DNA of 33,944 nt from an uncultured Prevotellaceae bacterium (GCA_902778535.1 CACYYG010000028.1:1-33944); one strand, 5' to 3'; shown: positions 6,815-15,667, counted from the first letter of the stretch. Made by a program: numbers and translations. Notes: generated from the sequence alone by a model not told the origin.

Positions 6815-7432
6815 ATGCTGCAAAGTCATTATTATACAGGCATGATGGAGGCGGGCACCGACGAGGCGGGGCGCGGCTGTCTGGCGGGACCTGTCTATGC
6901 TGCTGCCGTCATCCTGCCCGACGACTACCAGCACCCGCTGCTGAACGACTCGAAGCAACTCACCGACCGCCAGCGCCGACTGTTGCGCAACGACATCGAG
7001 CGCGACGCACTGGCATGGGCCGTCGGCAGCTGTTCGCCGCAGGAGATAGACCATATCAACATTCTCAACGCCAGCATCCTCGCCATGCACCGGGCACTCG
7101 ACGCCGTGGCCGAACAGATAGACATAGAGGCCGTCATCGTCGACGGCAACCGCTTCAAGCCTTGGCGCGACAAGCCCTACACCACCATCGTGAAGGGCGA
7201 CGGCAAGATGATGGCCATCGCCGCTGCCAGCATTCTGGCGAAGACCTACCGTGACGACTGCATGATTGCCTTGGCACAGCAGTATCCGCAATATGGCTGG
7301 GAGCAGAACATGGGCTATCCTACGAAGCAGCACCGCGAGGCCATCCGCCTCTACGGACTCACTGAGCACCACCGTCGCTCGTTCAACCAGCTGGGCAGCA
7401 CGCAGTTGGAACTTCACTTTCAAGACGAGTAG
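6815..7432 (+). CDS. rnhB: ribonuclease HII
   Basis: Cuts the RNA strand of RNA-DNA hybrids and single ribonucleotides in DNA. The 205 residues contain the family start GTDEAGRGCLAGPVYAAAV, with catalytic Asp16 and Glu17. DGNRF (near residue 109) and VKGDGK (near 128) supply the other acidic residues, followed by AAASILAKTYRD and YPTKQHREAI. The start at 6815 gives a short leader (MLQSHYYTG) before the motif, normal for Bacteroidales. It lies 14 bases after sufS and 3 bases before the carboxypeptidase, so co-transcription is expected. I see no damage. Confidence 0.95.
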   Translation: MLQSHYYTGMMEAGTDEAGRGCLAGPVYAAAVILPDDYQHPLLNDSKQLTDRQRRLLRNDIERDALAWAVGSCSPQEIDHINILNASILAMHRALDAVAEQIDIEAVIVDGNRFKPWRDKPYTTIVKGDGKMMAIAAASILAKTYRDDCMIALAQQYPQYGWEQNMGYPTKQHREAIRLYGLTEHHRRSFNQLGSTQLELHFQDE

Positions 7433-7435
7433 AGC

Positions 7436-8428
7436 ATGGGAACACTGAGATGCCTCCTTATAATCCTGACGCTGGCCTTCAGTTCGCTGAGCATATTGGC
7501 ACAGCGTGCAACCGTCATGCCCCGTCCGCTAAAGAAAGGCGACAGGATAGCGGTGATTTCGCCGTCGAGTGTGCCGACGGAAAAAACGGTCAGGGAGGGC
7601 TGCGACATTCTGCGCCAATGGGGCTATGAACCCGTGGTGGGGCCTAACGCGCTGAAAGAATACCACGGCTTTGCCGGCACGGCAGACGAGCGTGCCGCCG
7701 ACCTGCGCTGGGCACTGACCGACAGCACCGTCAGCGCCATCATGTGCACGCGTGGAGGCGACGGCGCCGTACAGCTGCTGACGCGCATCAGCCTAGCCGA
7801 CTTCCGCCGTCAGCCCAAATGGCTCATAGGCTTCAGCGACATCACCGCGCTGCACAGTGCGATGGTGCAGGCCGGCGTGATGAGCATTCACGGCTCGATG
7901 CTCCACGCCATCAGCGCACAGGAAGGCACCGACAGCATCAGTGTCATGCTGCACAACATCCTTAAAGGTACGCTGCCGACGTATCGCGTAGCACACAACG
8001 ACTTCGACCAGCCAGGCTGCGCCGAGGGCATACTGGTGGGTGGCAATTTCTCAGTGCTCTGCGGCTTAGCGGGCTCGCCGTATGACTGCTTATCGCGCCG
8101 CGACCCGCTCATCCTCTTCATTGAGGACACCGACGAGGAGATGACGAAAGTAGACCGTATGTTGCACAACTTAGAGGTGCGCGGCGTATTGCAGCGGCTG
8201 AAAGGCATCATCGTCGGGCATTTCACCGACTACAAGCGGCCGAAGAACGATTTCGAGGATATGAACGAGATGCTTCATTCCTATTTGAAAGAGCTCAACA
8301 TTCCCGTGTGCTATGGTTTTCCCGTAGGCCACAAGCGCCCCAATCTGCCGATGATTGAAGGCTGTCGTGTGCGCCTCAATGTCAGCGCCGACGGTACCTC
8401 ACTTTTGTTCCTTCCAAACATCCCGTAA
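7436..8428 (+). CDS. exported LD-carboxypeptidase (peptidase S66)
   Basis: Removes the terminal D-alanine from the tetrapeptide of peptidoglycan by cutting an L,D bond. The 330 residues begin with a signal peptide (LLIILTLAFSSLSILAQ, cleavage near 23), so this enzyme works in the periplasm, unlike the cytoplasmic LdcA of E. coli. Family motifs are present: GDRIAVISPSS, TRGGDGA, IGFSDITALH with the nucleophile Ser134, LFIEDTDEE with Glu230, and FPVGHKRPN with His299, giving the Ser-Glu-His triad of S66. It starts 3 bases after rnhB. The gene ends before a pair of TATCGATA palindromes that may stop transcription from both sides. Confidence 0.92.
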   Translation: MGTLRCLLIILTLAFSSLSILAQRATVMPRPLKKGDRIAVISPSSVPTEKTVREGCDILRQWGYEPVVGPNALKEYHGFAGTADERAADLRWALTDSTVSAIMCTRGGDGAVQLLTRISLADFRRQPKWLIGFSDITALHSAMVQAGVMSIHGSMLHAISAQEGTDSISVMLHNILKGTLPTYRVAHNDFDQPGCAEGILVGGNFSVLCGLAGSPYDCLSRRDPLILFIEDTDEEMTKVDRMLHNLEVRGVLQRLKGIIVGHFTDYKRPKNDFEDMNEMLHSYLKELNIPVCYGFPVGHKRPNLPMIEGCRVRLNVSADGTSLLFLPNIP

Positions 8429-8449
8429 ACAAAGGGGATGTGAGATGCA

Positions 8450-8518
8450 AAAAAAAACTATCGATAGATTTTTCCAAAAGTCAATGGGTTTTTGAAAAAT
8501 CTATCGATAGATTTTTTT
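8450..8518. repeat. paired CTATCGATAG palindromes, possible bidirectional terminator
   Basis: CTATCGATAG with flanking A and T runs occurs at 8457-8475 and again as AAAAATCTATCGATAGATTTTT at 8496-8517. It lies between the convergent carboxypeptidase and aquaporin genes. A related word lies at 25726-25756. The A/T-flanked palindromes could terminate both transcripts or bind a protein. Confidence 0.5.
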
Positions 8519-8582
8519 GCGGGATACTTCCCGATGAAAAAGACTGTGATTCAGTCGACCAAAAGGTTTCTTGAATCAAGCA

Positions 8583-9260
8583 TTATGCCTTGTCGGGATG
8601 GATGGCCTTCCAGATGCCTGCTGCGATGGCGCCGCCTGCGAAAGGACCAACGATGAACACCCAGAGCTGGCTCAGGGCATCGCCGCCGGCAAAGAGGGCG
8701 GGACCGATGCTGCGTGCAGGATTCACGCTGGTGCCGGTGAAGTGGATGCCGACGAGGTGGATGAGTATGAGGCTCAGGCCGATGGCCAGGCCGGCGAAGT
8801 TGTTGGTGGCGCCGTTGGTCTTCGATGTTGTGCCAAGCACCACGAGTACGAAGAGCGCGGTGAGCACCACCTCGACGATGAGGCCGTTGAGCACGCCAAA
8901 GGCACAGCCGTTGGCACCGGTGTCGGTGGTGATGATGGCGCTGGGTTCAGCCGTGGAGACAATGACCTTCAGCACAGCAGCGGCCAGGATGGCGCCGATG
9001 ACCTGAAACACCATGTACATGCCGCAGTCCTTCGAGTTCATGCGACCGGTGAGGAAACAGCCCAAGGTAATGGCTGGATTGATGTGGCAACCAGAGATGC
9101 CACCGATGGTGTAGGCCATAGCCACAACAGCAAGGCCAAAAGCCATAGCGGTTCCTACTACGCTGGCAGTGTCGCTGCCACAACCAAGAGCTACGGCTGC
9201 GCCGCATCCCAAGAATGTCAGTACGAATGTACCAACCAGTTCTGCTAAATACTTCTTCAT
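8583..9260 (-). CDS. aqpZ: aquaporin Z-type water channel
   Basis: An inner-membrane channel of the MIP family, 225 residues from MKKYLAELVGTF at 9260; upstream codons would add a non-conserved polar leader. Six membrane helices alternate with two NPA loops, HINPAIT (61-63) and TSVNPARS (180-182). The four residues that make the E. coli AqpZ water filter are all present: Phe41 (AFGL), His168 (LIHL), Thr177 (GTS) and Arg183 (NPAR). It is therefore most likely a water channel and not a glycerol facilitator. It stands alone on the minus strand, divergent from the giant pectin esterase gene, with a -7 box at 9330-9337. Confidence 0.95.
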   Translation of the reverse strand: MKKYLAELVGTFVLTFLGCGAAVALGCGSDTASVVGTAMAFGLAVVAMAYTIGGISGCHINPAITLGCFLTGRMNSKDCGMYMVFQVIGAILAAAVLKVIVSTAEPSAIITTDTGANGCAFGVLNGLIVEVVLTALFVLVVLGTTSKTNGATNNFAGLAIGLSLILIHLVGIHFTGTSVNPARSIGPALFAGGDALSQLWVFIVGPFAGGAIAAGIWKAIHPDKA

Positions 9261-9329
9261 ACTTTTTTGTTTTAAGAGGTTAATATAACTGTATAAAAGA
9301 ATCTTCGTGTTCACATCGCAATAGTGTTG

Positions 9330-9337
9330 CAAAGTTA
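9330..9337 (-). promoter_or_regulatory. probable -7 box of aqpZ
   Basis: TAACTTTG on the minus strand, followed by C as in most boxes here, about 70 bases before the aqpZ start. No clear TTG lies 19-21 bases upstream, so only the -7 part is supported. Confidence 0.45.
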
Positions 9338-9387
9338 CAACTTTTTTTCTTTTGCTGCTATGTTTTTTGCTCTTTTTTTTGACATCG

Positions 9388-9419
9388 TTTGCTGATTTCC
9401 TCTTTTTTTGTTATTTTTG
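9388..9419 (+). promoter_or_regulatory. promoter of the CE12-CE8 pectin esterase gene
   Basis: TTTG (9388-9391), 20 bases, then TATTTTTG (9412-9419). The leader to the ATG at 9514 is about 90 bases. Confidence 0.6.
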
Positions 9420-9513
9420 CAGCACATTATCGAACTACATGATTCCTTCCCTGCCTGCAAAACCATAGAAACTCTCATTCGGGACCGCAGGGGGTAAAAC
9501 AGATTACTCAAAA

Positions 9514-12500
9514 ATGAAAAACAAACTCTACTCACTACTCATCATGGCACTGCTGCTCGGCACTGTGAGCATCGGTGCGAAGAAGGTACACACCTTGGGC
9601 GATTCCACCATGGCTACCTATCAGGAGGGCCAGACGGTGACGCGCGGCTGGGGCCAGTATTTCAGCTACTTCCTCACCAACGGGTGGACCAGTGTGAACT
9701 ATGCCCTGGGAGGACGCGACAGCTATGGCGGCTACAACGAGCTGTGGCAGACGGCGAAGAAGAATGTGGCAGACGGCGACTATGTGCTCATACAGTTTGC
9801 CCACAACGACGAGAAAAATCAGGGCATGGACGGCTACCAGCTGAAAGCCTACTACGAGCGCATTGGCGATCAGGCCAAGGCCGCTGCCGTCGACCTGCGT
9901 GGTAGCATACCCTCAACAACCTATAAGGCAAACCTTAAGAAGATTTGCGACGAGGTGACCGCACTCGGTGCGCATCCCATCCTTGTCGGCGCCGTGTGTC
10001 GAAGCTACTTCTCTGGCGGTAAGATACGCCGTAATGGCCGCCACGACCTTGGTGACAGCTTCAGCGTGCTTACCGAGAACGGGCCTACGACGAATAACAA
10101 GGTGCCAGCCGACAACCACCTGATGGACTATCCCTACCACATGCAGCAGCTGGCCAGTGAACTGAACATACCCTACGTCGACTTGACTTCTGCCACTGCT
10201 GACCTCTACGAGAGCTACGGCGACGCCAAGTGTCATGAGCAGTTGTTCGACGGCGAGGGCAGCACCCATTTCAACAGCACCGGCGCATTGCTGGTGGCAC
10301 GTCTCTGTGCTCAGCTGATGAAGGAGCAGGGCATACTGAACGACAGCATTGTCGTGCCTTCCGACCTGTCAGTAAACCCCGCCGTTGCCGACCTGGGCGA
10401 GGGCTACAAGGGACAGACGGCCGTAAAGGAACTGACGCTGAACGGCTTCGGACTGTCGCCTGCCGAGGGAACCATCAGCATCACCGCCACTGAGGGCATC
10501 GGCCTCTCAGTCAACCGTGATGTTTGGACGAACAGTCTCAGCGTGGACTATAAGAATGGCACGCTGGTGAAGAATTTCTATGCACGCGTGCTGCTTGCCA
10601 ATACGGGCAAGTTCACTGGAACCATCACCGTTACACAGGGTGACAAGTGCATTGCTGTGCCCCTGTCAGTGAACATAGTGGAGCTGGGAAGCGGCGATCC
10701 CTTCAGCGTGGTGTGGCCCATGGTGCCCAATGACGAGGCCACCGTGACTGGTAGCGTGAGCGCTACTGCTGCCACGCTGACCGGACTGGGCAAGTATGGC
10801 AATGTAAATGGCTATGGCGCACTGATTGCCCCCAATGGCAGCACCGGCGAGTGGGCTTCGGCAGGCATCGACGACGACCCCTCGCAGTTTGTGCAGTTCG
10901 CCGTCATCGCTCCAGAGGGTAAGGAGTTGACCATCAGTAGTATAGATATGAAAATCAAGGCGCAGGGCGGCGGCTCGCTGCAGTGCCATGCCTATTATTC
11001 CACTGATGGCTTTGCCACGCGCAGCACCATCTTTGCCTCAGGCGTGCTGAACAGCACGTGGAATGAGGTGCACTCGGACGACGTCATCAGGGTGGAAGAA
11101 GGCGAGCGCTTGCTGGTGCGCGTATATCCCTGGTCGAAGAATGTTGACCGTGGTCGCTGGCTCTGCATCTCTGACGTTGCCGTCAGCGGTATGGTGAAGA
11201 ACGCCGGCGGCGTGAACATCAGTGGCAGCATACACCTCAAGCTCGACAATGGTGGCCTGGACCAGACTGACGATGCCATCTTCACCCCTGACGGTATGAA
11301 GGCAGGCATAGCAGCCATGAAACTCACTGCTGGCAGCTCGCTGACCCTGAACGGCACAACAACTTATACTGGCAAGAACGATGAGAAAACCGTGCAGACC
11401 ACTATCTACAACGGCACGGGAGCTTCGTTTGCAGGAACCGCGACGGCCGACAACACACTGACACTGACGCTGACGCCCGAGGACGGCTACAACTTCATGC
11501 CAACGAAGGTAAGCTTTGAGGGCGCACGCTACGGCACCGACGGTGGCACGCTGACTGTCAGCGCCGAGGCGGGCAGTAACCAGCAGGTGCTGTGCGAGAA
11601 TGCCAACGTGAACCGCAGCGGCAAAGACCTCGACCTGGTGAAGTTCAGCTACGAGCTGAACAACCTCGTAGCATCCTTTGATGAGCCTCTTCGTCTCAAC
11701 TTCTCATTCATCGGACTGGGCAAAACCAAGACAATGGGGCTGTCGAATATCATCATCGAAGGACAGCTGGTGGGCAGCGGCTCGACCACAACGAAATACT
11801 TGCTGAACACCATCGTGGAGCCTGCTGGCGCAGGAGCCATCACCCGTGAGCCTGACCTGGAAGCCTTCAAGGAGGGCGCCGAGGTGGTGCTTACCGCTAC
11901 GAAAAATTTCGGCTATCGCTTCGTGGAATGGCAAGATGATGAGGGGCGGACGATAGGGACCACTTCGACGCTGACCGTGACGATGGATGCTGATAAGACC
12001 ATCAAGGGTGTGTTCCAGAGCGTACCCGTCTATACCGTCAGCACGCGCGTTACCAACGATGCTGACCGTACAATGGGCAGCATCACCCTGACACCCAACG
12101 ACCATAATAACCAGTATGAGGCTGGCACGGAGATTATCGCCACGGCCAACGAGAGTAAGGTTCTGAAGTTCGTGCAATGGACGGACAAGAACGAGAATGC
12201 CGGAACAGTGGCTACTCGGCAGTTGACCGTGAATGACGATATGGAGCTGGTGGCTGATTATGAGGTGCAGGACTTCATCGCCGTGTTTGACGCTTCGGCC
12301 AACAATTATTATGCTTACCCGACCACCTCAGGCTATCCATTTCCTGCTGACCTGACGTGGGACAATGCACGCAACGCTTTCTCGGCGGTCGTCAAGGTGG
12401 CCGATGGCTCGCTGGCCTATACCAAGGATGGCGGCACGCCCGTGGTGCGCAACCGCGAGAGCGTGGTGCTGCCAGACATCAACGGCCTCTATCAGAATGG

Positions 12501-14574
12501 CTATAACACTACCGACATCGCCTGGCAGTATCAGTTCTCGACCAAGGGCTTTACCTCCGCCACGTTCGTTGCCGACATGGCCGCCAAGAATATGGCATCG
12601 CAGCAGTGGAAGGCTCTCATCTCTATTGACGGCAAGGAATTTACTCCCCTCGGTGCCACGTGGACGATGACGGCCAATGCCGTCATGCCACTTGCCCTTG
12701 AGCTGCCTGCCGCGGCCATGGGGCAGGAGACGGTCTACCTGCGTATCACTGGCGATGGCAACGGTATGCTCTCTTCGAGCTATGCTTTCGACCAGGAGTT
12801 TGACGGCCTGAAATACACCACCCACTCTGAGAGTGGTGTGGGTAACGTCTTCATCATTGGCACTGCTGATGTGGTGCCCGACGATGTGGCACCCGTGGTA
12901 ACGGCCACTGTACCCACCGACGGTGCTATGGGTGTGAGCGCCTTAGGCCGCATCACCATCAGCTACGACGAGCGCATCATGCCCGCCACTGTGCCCGACG
13001 GTTCTGCCTCAGGTGCCGTCCTCGTTGCCGCCAACGGCCAGCAGGCTGACATTACCGCCTCGTGGAGCAGCCGCTCGGTGAGCTTCAACTACATGGGCCT
13101 GGACTACGGCACGCAGTACACTTTCACCATGCCTGCCGGCTTCGTGGTGGACCGCTCGGGCAATGCTGCCGACGCACTCAGCCTGACCTTTACCACCATG
13201 GACCGCCAGCAGCCCGCCCCTCGCCTCTACGACGCCATTGTCGACGCTGCAGCCACTAACTCAGTCAATGGCGATGGCATCGCCACCTATACCACCGTAC
13301 AGGCCGCCATCGATGCGGCTCCTACGGCGCGTACCAAACCCTGGCTCATCTTCATCAAGAATGGCCAGTACAAAGAGCATGTCGACATACCCAAGACAAA
13401 GCCGTACATGCACCTCATTGGTCAGGACCGTGACAAGACTGTCATCATGGACGACAGACTCAGTGGCGGCGAAAACGCCGTACACGTCAGCATAGGAGCC
13501 ACCGTGGTAGTGAACGCCGACAACTGCTTCTTTGAGAACCTGACCATGGAAAACAGCTACGGCCACGAGAAGCAGGCAGGACCGCAGGCACTGGCGCTGA
13601 ACACCATCGGTGACCGCATCGCCATGAATGGCGTTGCCCTGCTGAGCTATCAGGACACATGGATCACCACCTCAACGTCGAACAACCGCCACTACATCAA
13701 GAATTCACTCATTGAAGGTGCTGTGGACTTCATCTATAACAGCGGCAATGTCTACCTCGACGGTGACACTTTGGAAATCAACCGCCCCTCGGGTGGCTAC
13801 ATCGTTGCTCCAAGTCATGCACAGGACGTAAAGTGGGGCTATGTGTTCCAGAACAACGTCATCCGTCCGCACAAGGGCATCGACGTGAAGGACGTGTGGC
13901 TGGGCAGACCCTGGCACAACCAGCCGAAGACAGTGTACATCAACACGCAGACCTTCGTCAATATTCCTGCCAAGGGCTGGTATAACACTATGGGCGGACT
14001 GCCAGCGCTTTGGGCCGAATACAACACTACCGATGCCAATGGCAACCCCGTGGACCTCTCGCAGCGTGAGACCTACTATTATTACATCGACAGCAACACG
14101 GGTCAGAAACACGAGGTGTTCGGCGTACAGAACACCCTCACGGCTGACGAGGCCGCACGCTACACCGTCAAGAACGTGATGGGCGGCAATGACAACTGGC
14201 AGCCCGACCTGATGTGCGAGGCTTGCGAGGCACCAGTGGTGAAGGGCGTAGGTGGCAGGCTGACATGGGAGGCCGTGCCATACGCCATCTGCTATGTTGT
14301 GACGAAGAACGGCGAGGTGGCTGGCATGACCACCGACGTGAGCTTCGACGGCTTTACCGAGACCGACAAATGGCAGGTGCAGGCCGTCAACGAGAATGGC
14401 GGACTGAGCCGGAAGGGCTTGGCCAATTCTATCTCAGCCATCGGAAAAACCGCCGTTGACGCCAACGGTATAAAGACCGTCTATTCACTTGACGGGCGCC
14501 GTCGCAGTTGCCTGCAGCATGGACTGAACATCGTGCGGATGGACGATGGCCGCTCCATAAAGGTGGTGAGATAG
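9514..14574 (+). CDS. giant secreted pectin-degrading protein: SGNH/CE12-like esterase fused to CE8 pectin methylesterase
   Basis: 1686 residues with a signal peptide (cleavage near 22). Residues about 24-272 form an SGNH hydrolase like rhamnogalacturonan acetylesterases: LGDSTMA with Ser31, NYALGGRDS, FAHND, and GSTHFN with His252. The usual Asp three residues before the His is Gly249. Residues 280-760 are beta-rich and unassigned. About 763-836 and 838-918 are InlB-like beta repeats (FVEWQDDEG, FVQWTDKNE). About 1125-1229 is an Ig-like domain. About 1255-1560 is a CE8 pectin methylesterase with YQDTW (Gln1380, Asp1381), VDFIYN (Asp1405) and LGRPW (Arg1465, Trp1467). A fibronectin-like domain and a tail ending VYSLDGRRR...GLNIVRMDDGRSIKVV follow; this resembles Prevotella C-terminal sorting tails. 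It would remove acetyl and methyl groups from pectin outside the cell. Confidence 0.9.
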   Translation: MKNKLYSLLIMALLLGTVSIGAKKVHTLGDSTMATYQEGQTVTRGWGQYFSYFLTNGWTSVNYALGGRDSYGGYNELWQTAKKNVADGDYVLIQFAHNDEKNQGMDGYQLKAYYERIGDQAKAAAVDLRGSIPSTTYKANLKKICDEVTALGAHPILVGAVCRSYFSGGKIRRNGRHDLGDSFSVLTENGPTTNNKVPADNHLMDYPYHMQQLASELNIPYVDLTSATADLYESYGDAKCHEQLFDGEGSTHFNSTGALLVARLCAQLMKEQGILNDSIVVPSDLSVNPAVADLGEGYKGQTAVKELTLNGFGLSPAEGTISITATEGIGLSVNRDVWTNSLSVDYKNGTLVKNFYARVLLANTGKFTGTITVTQGDKCIAVPLSVNIVELGSGDPFSVVWPMVPNDEATVTGSVSATAATLTGLGKYGNVNGYGALIAPNGSTGEWASAGIDDDPSQFVQFAVIAPEGKELTISSIDMKIKAQGGGSLQCHAYYSTDGFATRSTIFASGVLNSTWNEVHSDDVIRVEEGERLLVRVYPWSKNVDRGRWLCISDVAVSGMVKNAGGVNISGSIHLKLDNGGLDQTDDAIFTPDGMKAGIAAMKLTAGSSLTLNGTTTYTGKNDEKTVQTTIYNGTGASFAGTATADNTLTLTLTPEDGYNFMPTKVSFEGARYGTDGGTLTVSAEAGSNQQVLCENANVNRSGKDLDLVKFSYELNNLVASFDEPLRLNFSFIGLGKTKTMGLSNIIIEGQLVGSGSTTTKYLLNTIVEPAGAGAITREPDLEAFKEGAEVVLTATKNFGYRFVEWQDDEGRTIGTTSTLTVTMDADKTIKGVFQSVPVYTVSTRVTNDADRTMGSITLTPNDHNNQYEAGTEIIATANESKVLKFVQWTDKNENAGTVATRQLTVNDDMELVADYEVQDFIAVFDASANNYYAYPTTSGYPFPADLTWDNARNAFSAVVKVADGSLAYTKDGGTPVVRNRESVVLPDINGLYQNGYNTTDIAWQYQFSTKGFTSATFVADMAAKNMASQQWKALISIDGKEFTPLGATWTMTANAVMPLALELPAAAMGQETVYLRITGDGNGMLSSSYAFDQEFDGLKYTTHSESGVGNVFIIGTADVVPDDVAPVVTATVPTDGAMGVSALGRITISYDERIMPATVPDGSASGAVLVAANGQQADITASWSSRSVSFNYMGLDYGTQYTFTMPAGFVVDRSGNAADALSLTFTTMDRQQPAPRLYDAIVDAAATNSVNGDGIATYTTVQAAIDAAPTARTKPWLIFIKNGQYKEHVDIPKTKPYMHLIGQDRDKTVIMDDRLSGGENAVHVSIGATVVVNADNCFFENLTMENSYGHEKQAGPQALALNTIGDRIAMNGVALLSYQDTWITTSTSNNRHYIKNSLIEGAVDFIYNSGNVYLDGDTLEINRPSGGYIVAPSHAQDVKWGYVFQNNVIRPHKGIDVKDVWLGRPWHNQPKTVYINTQTFVNIPAKGWYNTMGGLPALWAEYNTTDANGNPVDLSQRETYYYYIDSNTGQKHEVFGVQNTLTADEAARYTVKNVMGGNDNWQPDLMCEACEAPVVKGVGGRLTWEAVPYAICYVVTKNGEVAGMTTDVSFDGFTETDKWQVQAVNENGGLSRKGLANSISAIGKTAVDANGIKTVYSLDGRRRSCLQHGLNIVRMDDGRSIKVVR

Positions 14575-14604
14575 GCTGATGCGCCCCAAGAACTTACTTC
14601 CGAA

Positions 14605-14647
14605 ACCCCAAAGCTCCTCCTGCCTTGTCGGGATGGGACTTTGGGGT
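14605..14647 (+). terminator. candidate terminator of the pectin esterase gene
   Basis: Perfect 9-bp stem ACCCCAAAG / CTTTGGGGT with a 25-base G/C-rich loop, 30 bases after the stop. The T-run is weak and late, so it may be an inefficient terminator. Confidence 0.5.
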
Positions 14648-14706
14648 CTCTGCTTTAATCTACTTTTGGCATTTTTTTATAAAAATTCCACATTTTTACG
14701 GAAACG

Positions 14707-14738
14707 TTTGTGTATTTCGCAATTTTTCAGTAATTTTG
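14707..14738 (+). promoter_or_regulatory. promoter of frdCAB
   Basis: TTTG (14707-14710), 20 bases, then TAATTTTG (14731-14738). The leader to frdC is about 110 bases, long enough for regulation, but I see no clear riboswitch fold. Confidence 0.75.
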
Positions 14739-14855
14739 TAGCCCAAAGTGTGCATAAATGTCATTATTTTTAGGTAATAGGTCTGTCCGCGAGGGCTGTG
14801 ACGCGTTAGCTTATAAATCATAATACAATAATAATTTATTTAAAATCAACAATTT

Positions 14856-15632
14856 ATGTGGTTAATCAATTCATCAATTGGTAGAAAGGTGGTGATGTCA
14901 GTAACGGGCATCGCACTAATCTTGTTTTTGACGTTCCACTGTTGCATGAACATTGTTGCGCTGTTCTCAGGCAAAGCTTACAATGCCATTTGTGAGCTGC
15001 TGGGTGCCAACTGGTATGCGGTGGTGGCTACGTTGGGTCTGGCTGCTTTGGCAGTGATTCACATTGTGTTTGCCTTTATTCTGACAGCTCAGAACCGTAA
15101 GGCCCGTGGCGACAACCGCTACGAAGTGGCTACGACGGTGAACGCCGGCAAAGTGGAGTGGGCATCGAAGAACATGCTCGTACTGGGTTTGATCATCTGC
15201 CTGGGCCTGTTGTTGCACTTGTACAACTTCTGGTACAACATGATGTTTGCCGAACTGCTGCACATTGCTACTCCAATTCCCCCGACACATGGCTTTGAGC
15301 TGATCATCCAGACCTTCTCTAGTCCTGTCTATGTGGTGCTCTACCTCGTATGGCTCGTTGCCCTGTGGTTCCATCTTTCTCATGGCTTCTGGTCAGCCCT
15401 GCAGACGCTTGGCTGGAACGGCAAGACTTGGTTCTGCCGCTGGAAGATCATCGGCCTCATCTATGTCACCCTGCTCATCCTCGGCTTCGTTGTTGTGGTG
15501 CTGGCATTTGCCTTTGGCTTTGCTCCCTCGCTCTGCGATGCTGCTGCTTGCTGCGATGGTGGTGCTGCTGCCGACTGCTGCCAACAGGCTGCTGACTGCT
15601 GCAAGGATGCCGCTGCTGCCTGCGGAAAGTAA
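14856..15632 (+). CDS. frdC: fumarate reductase/succinate dehydrogenase cytochrome b subunit, with Cys-rich tail
   Basis: The membrane anchor and quinone site of the fumarate reductase complex (b558 family of Bacteroidetes). 258 residues with five predicted membrane helices. Histidines in LTFHCC (His28), VIHIVF, LLLHLYNFW and LWFHLSHGFW are candidates for the two haem groups. The protein is longer than usual at its C-terminus. After the last helix (about residue 225) comes a tail of about 34 residues made of Ala, Asp and eight cysteines, including three CC pairs (ACCDGG, DCCQQAADCC). This tail is not part of the anchor fold that I know. The start at 14856 (MWLINSSIGRKVVMS) fits the family. 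frdA follows after 35 bases of AAAATTGAAAATTG-type spacer. Confidence 0.93.
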   Translation: MWLINSSIGRKVVMSVTGIALILFLTFHCCMNIVALFSGKAYNAICELLGANWYAVVATLGLAALAVIHIVFAFILTAQNRKARGDNRYEVATTVNAGKVEWASKNMLVLGLIICLGLLLHLYNFWYNMMFAELLHIATPIPPTHGFELIIQTFSSPVYVVLYLVWLVALWFHLSHGFWSALQTLGWNGKTWFCRWKIIGLIYVTLLILGFVVVVLAFAFGFAPSLCDAAACCDGGAAADCCQQAADCCKDAAAACGK

Positions 15633-15667
15633 AATTGAAAATTGAAAACTGAAAATTGAAAAAGATT
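15633..15667. repeat. AAAATTG tandem spacer between frdC and frdA
   Basis: About four imperfect copies of an AAAATTG/AAAACTG heptamer fill the gap within the operon. Similar A/T-rich word repeats (AATGAAT, GAATGAA, ATTCTTC) sit at other gene junctions of this window. Confidence 0.7.

Larger units (their letters stand above)
14575..14855. other. spacer between the pectin esterase and frdC
   Basis: Contains a hairpin (14605-14647), the frd promoter (14707-14738) and a leader of roughly 110 bases before frdC. No gene is supported. Confidence 0.6.

Noticed and set aside
14579-14773. 64-codon plus-strand frame after the pectin esterase gene
   Set aside because: It covers the terminator-like hairpin and the frd promoter and has no signal or domain.
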